Origin: Solanum dulcamara
Lineage: Eukaryota > Streptophyta > Magnoliopsida > Solanales > Solanaceae
Assembly: GCF_947179165.1 (NCBI RefSeq)
Contig: NC_077245.1
Location: forward strand, 77,001 to 141,000
Reading direction: 5' to 3'
Length of the DNA: 64,000 bases
A model generated the notes under the pieces. It ran no database searches. It had not been told where the DNA came from and saw only the letters and a program-made list of their open reading frames with translations. Each line of letters begins with the position of its first letter. Within the stretch, counting starts at the first letter, position 1. Made by a program: the position numbers and the translations under genes. Shown in pieces: positions 57,037 to 64,000 of this stretch.

Positions 57037-58729
57037 TTGTTGTCTTGAACTTTAATATAATGTAACTGACCCATAAACATATTTTAACCGGTCAAAGGAA
57101 GGTCAGAATATAAATCACATCAGATGCAGCAATCAATATTTCAAGGCAATTGACTTTTAATTTCCTAAGTTGGTTTATGTTAAATTGAAATGTGCTCGAG
57201 TGGCAGACCAGCAAGGAAGATGTCTAGCACTCAGACTAACAGGAGGCGTAATAGTTATAGCGGAATATGTTTATTAGATTCTTGCAACTATACAGACACA
57301 CGGGCAAATGAGAAGTGACAAAGCCAGACAATAATAAAAAATGGAAGCAATCTAAATTTTTGTTGTAAAATTAAGCTTAGAACAATATAACTATAAAGAG
57401 AAGAACACGAGATAAGTAGATGAAAGAGACAGAGAGAAAATCTTAACAGTTACATCGTCGAGAGAAAAAAAAGGCAATTACTTCACTTTACTCGAGCTAA
57501 TCAGGCTTGATGCCGGGAATAGAAGAAGATCTGATTCACCAATAGGCGAAGAAGCAATATATATTTCAAATATCTACTATTATCTTTTCACCTCATTCAG
57601 TCTTGATGGCAGATAGTTCAATGTACGCAATCAACCTCCTTTACTTGATCGTCAAGAAGAGTTAGTAGCGCTTCGGATTGATCACGGGGGACAACTTCTC
57701 TTGATCACTTCACCCTTGCTAGAGCTTTTCTTCTATTCAAGAGTGTTAAAGTCACTTATAATAATGAATGACAATCCTATTTAAATTGAGAAATCATTCA
57801 AAAGACACTATGTTAAATGTCCAAATTAATGGATACATTCTTATCTAAAATGGTTCATAGAACGTAGGGACTATGTATACATGAATGTAAGAAGTTTATG
57901 TGTTAACTAAATGGACAATCCACACATTCAATGAATTTATAACAATTTTTACTTTGTTTGCTAAAAATTAATTTGAGTCTCTCTACTTATTCACCTAGAA
58001 GCAATGAAAATGTAAAGAGAAAATATAAAACCCCGGGGTGTATTTGTTATAAAGAAAAATATTTTTCGATCTTTTCATATTTGGTTATTTAAAAATATAT
58101 ATTTTTATTAAAAAAAAGATTCTTTAAAAATCAAGAAAATAATTTTCCAAACATGAGTAGGAAAAAGAAGTTACTAATAAGTACTAACATTTAGAGACAC
58201 TAGCTTATGAGAGTGTCTAACAAATTTAAAAATAAGTTAAAATTGATTTAAAATAAGTTATAAATCAAAAGTAGGACTCTTTCTACTTTTTATTTTTTAA
58301 CGTATAAGTCATTTAAGTTTAATTTTTAATTTTTTAATTTAAAAGCTACTTTTTTCAGCCAATTCAAATGGGCTCAAGCTCATGATTTCTTCCCAGCCCT
58401 AACAGGTCGACTCCTCTCTCTACTCTAACCTCACCATCATATTGTATATAAATGTTTCTGTAATAATATTTATTTATTTACTTACTTAATATCAAACAAT
58501 AACTAATAAATTAATTTATTTTTGTATTTTTTTCTGTGAAATTTGTGAAAAATTTATAAATCTATTAATTAAGTCAAACCAATCAACCAAATATTTAGTT
58601 AAAAACATAATCTTTTCTTGAGATTATTTTCGAATGAACTTAAAAGTAGTAATTAAGGATGTAACGATATAGAAATATATACATATTCTAAAATCATTTA
58701 AAAAATGACAAAATTAATCAAGGATAACG

Positions 58730-58731
<2 letters not shown>
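57037..58731. other. Intergenic region downstream of the ABC1K3-like gene
   Basis: The first about 100 bases probably include the 3' UTR; no exact polyadenylation signal could be chosen. The rest is AT-rich with no convincing reading frame on either strand. 58140-58380 has many TTAAAATAAGTTA-like words with partial inverted symmetry, possibly an eroded MITE. Confidence 0.5.

Positions 58732-58732
<1 letters not shown>

Positions 58733-58760
<28 letters not shown>
58733..58760. repeat. (AT)14 microsatellite
   Basis: Uninterrupted AT dinucleotides, 28 bp. Confidence 0.95.
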
Positions 58761-58961
58761 TACAAAAAAAATTAATTATCTCAAGATGTTCGAAATTGAA
58801 GAAGCTCGATTAACAGCATAAGTGCTCTATGCTCTCACCAATTTCCAACTGCTCACTTCAGCAAACTTGTAAAATTGTATGTATCTCATTGTGAAAAATT
58901 GAGAAACTTGATGTCTCCATCAGTGGTCAGAGGTGCTCGGAATCTACGAATACTAGAGATA

Positions 58962-59102
58962 GATGGTACAAAAATGCTCCTCATCCATCTATTGGGCCTA
59001 AAATGCATTTTTTCGCTAAAGAAAAGATTATTTTTGGACCTAAAGGTCGATGTCAAGGACATTTTAGGCCAAATAGATGGATGAGGGCATTTTTGTACCA
59101 TT
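58962..59102. mobile_element. Foldback MITE with ~43-bp inverted repeats
   Basis: The left arm 58962-59005 (GATGGTACAAAAATGC to GGCCTAAAATG) and right arm 59060-59102 (CATTTTAGGCC to GCATTTTTGTACCATT) are complementary with only a few mismatches. The 54-bp loop contains no gene. The short open frames seen on both strands here are a consequence of this hairpin. No target duplication was fixed. Confidence 0.85.
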
Positions 59103-59879
59103 TTCAATAGTTCAAGATCATTTTATGTCATTTTCCGTGATCAATATAGTTTATATATTCCTAATTACGGAGTTAGCTATAGTAAACTTTACCTAAATCT
59201 CATAGTGAAAAAGCTCAATTACAATGTATCCCTTATTTTTCTTAAATTATCCGATTTCCCTTTTTTTTCAAATTTCTGATACATTACTCACCTTCCCGAT
59301 ACATCAGTTTTGGGGTGTAAAATAATTAATGCTTGTGAGTTATTTATGGATTGTAACGTAATTTAAGTTATGATTGATTGTTTCAATCAATTAGAATGCT
59401 AAATAAGGTAAAGAATCCTTTTAAGAACAAAACAGTTATGAAGATTAAGGAAAATTCTAAAAACAGAGCATCAGTGCGGAAAAAAATTCAATCCAAATTT
59501 CAATTTTCATCAAGCGATTCAAGATCAATATCGTGATACTACTGATTACATGTTCTTTACAAGATTAATCATTCAAAATTTCTCAAAACATCTGAAAACA
59601 AAAGGGGCAGAAAAAAATGCATTTTTTTCTAAAAATAATCTGCGAGTCGTGCAAGGATCACAGATGGTACAATAAAATGCCTAACAATGTCAATTGAGAA
59701 GTTATGGTATCAATATCATCAGACCATTTTTGTGACTGTAGGTAATGTCTTCAGAAGTGACTGAGAAGGTCGTCGCACAGTGTGATTGAGCAAAATCATG
59801 AATGATAAAATAGTCAATGCTCCAGCCTGATGAGCAGTTCCTAGAGAAACTGAGACAGCTTTTTACAGTTTTAGAGGTT

Positions 59880-60860
59880 GTATTTGATACATATTTCAAT
59901 TAATCAGAATAGTATTTGAATATCAATAATTGATACATGGATGGTTGGTAATTATTTTCATTGTAAGTTACTTGGTAGTGATGTAAATTCAAGTTCGACA
60001 AATGAGGATAGCTGATACATAATCATTCGATATATTCGACATATAAAGGGTTGATACATTGATGATTGTTTTATTTTTTTCAACTGAATTATGGCTGATA
60101 CATAACATGTATTGATATAGGTTGTATATGTATCAGAATCATTAAATATAGATACATGGGATGCTGATACATAGACAATATGTATTAGAATAATTAAATA
60201 TTGATACATGATAATCTGATATATAATCAAGATGTATCAGAAGAACTAGATCTTTATACATGAGATTCTGATACATAAAATAATATGTATCCGAATAATT
60301 AAAGCTTGATTTATGAGATGCTGATACATAAACATGATGTATCAGAATCATTATATTTTGATACATGAGAATTTAATACATAAACAAGATGTATCAGACA
60401 CACTAAAGGTTGATACATGAGGTGTTGATACATAGACAAGATGTATCAAAAATATTAAATATTGATACATGATAATCTGATATATAATCAAGATGAATCA
60501 GATTCATTAAAGCTGATAAATGAGATTCTGATACATAAACAAGATGTATCAGAATTACTAAATATTGATACATGAGATGCTGATACATATACAATATCAG
60601 AAGCATTCAAGTTTGATAAATTAGAATCTGATACATTAACAGTATGTATCAGAAATAATCAAGTTTAATAAATTAGAATATGATACATTAATAGTATGTA
60701 CCAGAAGCAGTCAAGTTTTATACATTAGAATATGATACATTAACAGTATGTATCAGAAGTAGTCAAGTTTTATACATTAGAATATGATACATTAATAGTA
60801 TGTATCAGAATCAATAAGCAGTCAAGTATGATACATGATAATATGATATATAAACTTTTA
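59880..60860. repeat. TGATACAT/ATGTATCA tandem-like array (about 55-60-bp units)
   Basis: A loose unit of the form TTGATACATGAGATNCTGATAC, then ATAAACAAGATGTATCAGAA, then TNATTAAAT recurs more than a dozen times. The later part (60600-60830) uses TGATACATTAACAGTATGTA as a variant. Since TGATACAT and ATGTATCA are complementary, each unit can form a small hairpin. Short open frames across it are repeat by-products. Confidence 0.85.
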
Positions 60861-60943
60861 TCTTATATTAGAGTTTCATACATGAGAAAAACTTAAAAGT
60901 CTGGTAATTGTACATTCTTCTAATACAAAATTCAAAAAAAAAA

Positions 60944-61129
60944 CTACTCAACGTCCATCGATTCTCCTTGACTAGAAGATATGAAATCTCTCTTAGGTTT
61001 TTTAGGATCATCGTTATCGCTAACATAATCATCCTTGGCTTTCCGACAACCATAATTCCACAATAGTGTAGCATATCTTGAACGGAAGAATTCGACATGT
61101 AGTCCAATATTTGGAATAGAAATTCCATC
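60944..61129 (-). pseudogene. C-terminal segment resembling Ulp1-like protein of plant MULEs
   Basis: On the minus strand a 61-codon frame ending in TAG (60944-60946) reads DGISIPNIGLHVEFFRSRYA and then TLLWNYGCRKAKDDYVSDND, ending in an acidic tail (SMDVE). The RYATLLWNYG and YVSDNDDP words resemble the end of Ulp1/SUMO-protease-like proteins carried in Solanaceae genomes, from memory. The catalytic His/Asp/Cys part is not present in this stretch. An in-frame stop lies just upstream, and the upstream exon is open in a different frame, so the gene is broken at about 61130. Confidence 0.5.
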
Positions 61130-61257
61130 CTAAATAACTTTATACCTTCTTCACCTATTGATAATTCAAAATCATCAAGAAAATTAGCCCTATATGCCGT
61201 GCCGAATCTCAATGGGTGGGACAGGATCTTCTTGATGACGTATTTCATTCCCTACAT
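61130..61257 (-). pseudogene. Upstream exon of the MULE-like gene (unrecognised domain)
   Basis: Following an acceptor-like CAATGTAG on the minus strand, the frame reads GMKYVIKKILSHPLRFGTAY and RANFLDDFELSIGEEG before losing phase with the downstream C-terminal segment. The protein family is not recognised. The splice site and codon phase connect to the exon at 61636-61826. Confidence 0.45.
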
Positions 61258-61299
61258 TGACATGAAAAATGGTTAAATACAACTTGAACTTTATATATA

Positions 61300-61590
61300 A
61301 ATACGATGTATCATATGCATTAAAATATTTGATACATGAGATTCTGATACACACAGAAGATGTATCAGAAGCAGTAAGATTTTATAAATTATAATCTGAT
61401 ACATAAATGTAGATGTATCAGAATCATTAAAACTTGATACAATAGAAACTGACACTTAAACACGATGTATCAAAAGTAGTAAATCTCCAAAAAAAAAATG
61501 GCATTTTAAAAAAAATACTATGTATCAGAAGAGTTAGCGCTTGATACATGATAAGCTGATACATAAACGATATGTATCAGAATCGAAAAA
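61300..61590. repeat. Second TGATACAT/ATGTATCA cluster
   Basis: It uses the same words as the main cluster and occupies what would be the intron between the two minus-strand exon relics, so the repeat has spread inside the element's intron as well. Confidence 0.8.
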
Positions 61591-61635
61591 CCTTCATAAA
61601 AATCTCATTAAAAAAACCTTAATTGAACCCATACC

Positions 61636-61826
61636 TTTGGGAGATTAGAGCATGTTGTAACCCCATCAATCTTGTTGTCTAGTTCTTTGGGTGCATGTTT
61701 AACTGGATCTTTCGACTTCAATTTCTCACGTAGCTTATCCATCACTACTGGATCGTTACGATGTTTGGATCTAACCTCGTCGTAACCTTCCCAAGATGAA
61801 TCAAAACCAGGTGAAACAAGAATTCC
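61636..61826 (-). pseudogene. Internal exon of the MULE-like gene (unrecognised, charged)
   Basis: On the minus strand the frame reads GILVSPGFDSSWEGYDEVRS, KHRNDPVVMDKLREKLKSKD and DNKIDGVTTCSNLPK. It is bounded by an AG acceptor (AAAATTAAG) and a GT donor (CCAAAGGTATGG). About 63 residues, charged; no family recognised. Confidence 0.45.
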
Positions 61827-62038
61827 TTAATTTTTATTCGACTGTTTGAGACCATGAACGGATTTCATTCGTATCATTGAAGATATGAGTTACAAAGACA
61901 TAAATATTTACAGAAGAAAGCAAATAATATCAATTTTAGAAGATTTTTCAAAGATTTACAAAAGAAATCAAACGATACAAATTTTAAGAGAAATCAGATT
62001 GAATGAGGATGAAGTGAGATTTCATATAAGGAAAAATT

Positions 62039-62077
62039 AAAACATACCTTAGTTAGAACCTTGAAATTGAGTAACAG
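62039..62077 (-). pseudogene. Possible first exon of the MULE-like gene
   Basis: On the minus strand ATG starts MSTSVTQFQG. A donor-like CAAGGTTCTAAC near its end would join in phase to the next exon relic (giving QGILVSPG). Without splicing the frame stops after three more codons. Evidence is limited to this phase match. Confidence 0.3.
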
Positions 62078-62273
62078 ATGTACTCATAAATTCAAAATCT
62101 CAAAAACTGATGAAGAGGAGCGAATTAGGGCGAGGATTTAGGGAGGAAGAGTGATGTATCAGTGAGGGAGAGAGAGTTAAAGGAAAAAGAGAGATTTTGG
62201 AAATTTTTTGATATAATAGGAAATACAAATAAATATGATATTAGAATATGTGTAAAAAGATAATTTCATTAGA

Positions 62274-63854
62274 CAGCGATGGCAGTCATACTTTCACGAA
62301 CTCTTGAACGAAGGAGGGGACAGAGACTTTGTGTTGGGAGACTTAGAGCACTTGGATAGGTGTCGCGACTTTGGGTATTGTAGGAGAATAAAGGCTGAGG
62401 AGGTTATGGGAGCTGTTCGTAGGATAAGCAGGGGAAAAGCGACCGGACCTGACGAGATCCCTGGGGAATTTTGGAAGAATGCAGGTAGGGTAGGATTGGA
62501 GTGGCTGACTGCGCTGTTTAATGTCATTTTCAGGACATCGAAGATGCCTGAAGAATGGAGGTGGAGTACAATCATTCCCGTGTACAAGAACAAGGGAGAC
62601 ATTCAAAGCTGCAACAACTATAGAGGTATCAAACTGCTAAGTCACACTATGAAAGTGTGGGAAAGGGTGATAGAAATGAGAGTGAGGAGTAGTGTGTCTA
62701 TTTCAGAGAACCAGTTTGGATTTATGCCGGGGCGCTCGACTACAGAAGCCATTCATATCTTAAGGAGATTGGTAGAGCAGTATAGGGAGCGGAAAAGGGA
62801 CTTACACATGATATTTATTGACCTAGAAAAGGCCTATGACAAAGTCCCAAGGGAGGTCCTATGGAGATGCTTGGAGGCGAAATGTTTACCTGTGGCATAC
62901 ATTAGAGCGATTAAAGACATGTATGATGGAGCTAAGACCAGGGTAAGGACGGTAGGGGGGGACTCGGAGCACTTTCCTGTTACGATGGGGTTGCACCAGG
63001 GATCGACTCTTAGCCCGTTTCTATTCGCCCTGGTGATGGATCAATTGACTAGACAAATACAAGGTGAGGTGCCTTGGTGTATGTTGTTCGCGGATGACAT
63101 AGTCCTGATTGACGAGACTCACAACGGAGTTAACGACAAGCTGGAGGGCTGGAGACAGACGTTGGAGTCTAAAGGATTTAAATTGAGTAGGACCAAGACA
63201 GAATACTTGGAGTGCAGTTTCAGTGGCCTGCCACGTGAGGCTGACGGGGAAGTGAGGCTGGGTACCCAGGCCATTCAAAAGAAAAGAAGCTTCAAATACC
63301 TTGGGTCTATTATACAGGAAGATGGGGATATCGACGACGATGTTTCACACCGCATCAGTGCAGGGTGGATGAAATGGAGGCTCGCCTCCGGAGTGCTGTG
63401 TGACAAAAAAGTGCCACAAAAACTCAAAGGCAAGTTCTACAAAGTGGTGGTTAGACCGACCCTATTGTACGGGGTGGAGTGTTGGCCAATCAAGAAACTT
63501 CATGTCCAGAAGATGAGAGTCGCGGAAATGCGAATGCTGCGGTGGATGTGTGGGCACACTAGGATGGATAGAATTAGGAATGAAGATATCCGAGACAAGG
63601 TGGGAGTGGCATCGGTGGAGGACAAGATGCGGGAAGCGAGACTGAGATGGTTTGGGCATGTGAAGAGGAGAGACACAGATGCTCCAGTGCGGAGGTGCGA
63701 GAGGTTGGCTATGGACGGTTTCAGGAGGGGCAAAGGGAGGCCAAAGAAATATTGGGAAGAGGTCATTAGACATGATATGGCACAGTTGCAGCTCTCCGAG
63801 GACATGACCTTAGATAGGAGGCTATGGAGGACTCAGACTAAGATAGTGGGCTAG
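62274..63854 (+). CDS. RTE-type LINE reverse transcriptase, N-terminally truncated
   Basis: An open frame of 527 codons with no stop; no original start codon survives (the endonuclease half is missing). Domains in order, in residues counted from Leu at 62304: thumb/palm entry ([14 protein letters not shown], about 45), [20 protein letters not shown] (about 105), [17 protein letters not shown] (about 138), palm motif [13 protein letters not shown] with Asp173, motif [21 protein letters not shown] (about 230), and motif [11 protein letters not shown] with Asp264/Asp265. The C-terminal RTE region ([47 protein letters not shown]) follows to a TAG. In the full element this enzyme copies RNA into the target site. 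All visible catalytic aspartates are intact, so the truncation is recent, but autonomous movement is not possible. Confidence 0.9.
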   Translation, partial: QRWQSYFHELLNEGGDRDFVLGDLEHLDRCRDFGYCRRIKAEEVMGAVRRISRGKATGPDEIPGEFWKNAGRVGLEWLTALFNVIFRTSKMPEEWRWSTIIPVYKNKGDIQSCNNYRGIKLLSHTMKVWERVIEMRVRSSVSISENQFGFMPGRSTTEAIHILRRLVEQYRERKRDLHMIFIDLEKAYDKVPREVLWRCLEAKCLPVAYIRAIKDMYDGAKTRVRTVGGDSEHFPVTMGLHQGSTLSPFLFALVMDQLTRQIQGEVPWCMLFADDIVLIDETHNGVNDKLEGWRQTLESKGFKLSRTKTEYLECSFSGLPREADGEVRLGTQAIQKKRSFKYLGSIIQEDGDIDDDVSHRISAGWMKWRLASGVLCDKKVPQKLKGKFYKVVVRPTLLYGVECWPIKKLHVQKMRVAEMRMLRWMCGHTRMDRIRNEDIRDKVGVASVEDKMREARLRWFGHVKRRDTDAPVRRCERLAMDGFRRGKGRPKKYWEEVIRHDMAQLQLSEDMTLDRRLWRTQTKIVG

Positions 63855-64000
63855 GTGGCCGATCGGTTCTCCATAGTAGTCGTAGTCGCGCTCATTTGTC
63901 TTAACATAGGATTGTGCATGGGTTTACTGCTTATATTAGTTGGCCCAGTCTACTTTGGGTATCCTATTTTATCTATAGTAGTTAATGCCCCTTTATCCCC
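63855..64000 (+). mobile_element. 3' region of the RTE LINE, partial
   Basis: Non-coding sequence after the TAG stop, up to the window edge. The typical CTCTCTACCTCC and TTG-repeat tail seen in other copies has not yet been reached. Confidence 0.6.

Larger units (their letters stand above)
59210..62255 (-). mobile_element. Probable MULE-like element with TGATACAT repeats and a broken internal gene
   Basis: The block of about 3 kb is set apart by dense TGATACAT/ATGTATCA words. Both ends have a similar layout when read inward: a pyrimidine-rich stretch, then CTGATACATNACTC (left, about 59277; right, on the minus strand near 62160). Inside on the minus strand lies a multi-exon gene relic. The combination of long, diverged inverted ends and a captured Ulp1-like coding segment suits plant MULEs, but 9-bp target duplications were not found. 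The right end is cut or abutted by an RTE LINE. Confidence 0.5.
62268..64000 (+). mobile_element. 5'-truncated RTE-type LINE (continues beyond window)
   Basis: LINE sequence begins abruptly near 62268-62274 ([16 protein letters not shown]), directly after the TGATACAT element, with no endonuclease region. The reverse-transcriptase frame is followed by at least 146 bp of 3' region to the window edge. The (TTG)n end and target duplication, if any, lie outside. The coding part matches the decayed RTE fragment at 43.54 kb. Confidence 0.88.

Noticed and set aside
58875..59107. Overlapping frames on both strands near 59.0 kb
   Set aside because: They are explained by the inverted arms of the foldback MITE.
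59958..60606. Minus-strand frames rich in Tyr/Ile/Ser in the TGATACAT array
   Set aside because: They follow directly from the repeated word and carry no domain.

Overview
The window looks like nuclear DNA of a flowering plant, most likely Solanaceae. Reasons: a split plastid-kinase gene with plant-type introns; RTE-type LINE and SINE-like tails that end in (TTG)n, as in the Solanaceae RTE/TS-SINE group; hAT-type non-autonomous elements; and a long satellite array. No prokaryotic gene organisation is present.

Region 1 (1-43535) is a satellite array that runs off the left edge. The monomer is about 182 bp, all copies lie in the same orientation, and roughly 230 copies are visible. It is interrupted once, at 30709-32000, by a 5'-truncated L1-type LINE carrying a decayed RNase H domain. 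Several multi-monomer blocks repeat inside the array, the clearest being a seven-monomer unit of about 1.28 kb at 33.9-36.9 kb. The last two units (43185-43535) belong to a diverged sister subfamily that shares only part of the monomer. The array edge is occupied by an old 5'-truncated RTE LINE (43536-44100) with a 24-bp imperfect target-site duplication.

Region 2 (about 44.1-57.0 kb) holds the one convincing host gene: a seven-exon ABC1/UbiB-family atypical kinase predicted at 714 aa and closest to Arabidopsis ABC1K3. Its start codon is only about 0.4 kb from the LINE/satellite junction. All kinase signature motifs are present and the splice frame stays open. Intron 5 uses a GC-AG pair. Intron 2 (7.0 kb) is a transposon nest: two hAT-like elements with 8-bp target duplications, three RTE/SINE tail fragments, a GATACAT-rich element and LTR-like debris.

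Region 3 (57.0-64.0 kb) is intergenic and transposon-rich. It contains a foldback MITE, a roughly 3-kb element full of TGATACAT/ATGTATCA repeats that carries a broken minus-strand gene (its last 61 residues resemble the C-terminal end of Ulp1-like proteins carried by plant MULEs), and at the right edge a 5'-truncated RTE LINE whose reverse-transcriptase frame is still open.

Nearly all of the many short open frames in the first 43 kb are by-products of a repeat whose length (181-183 bp) is near 61 codons; they are not treated as genes. Family assignments come from motif reading and remembered family knowledge, not from a database search.
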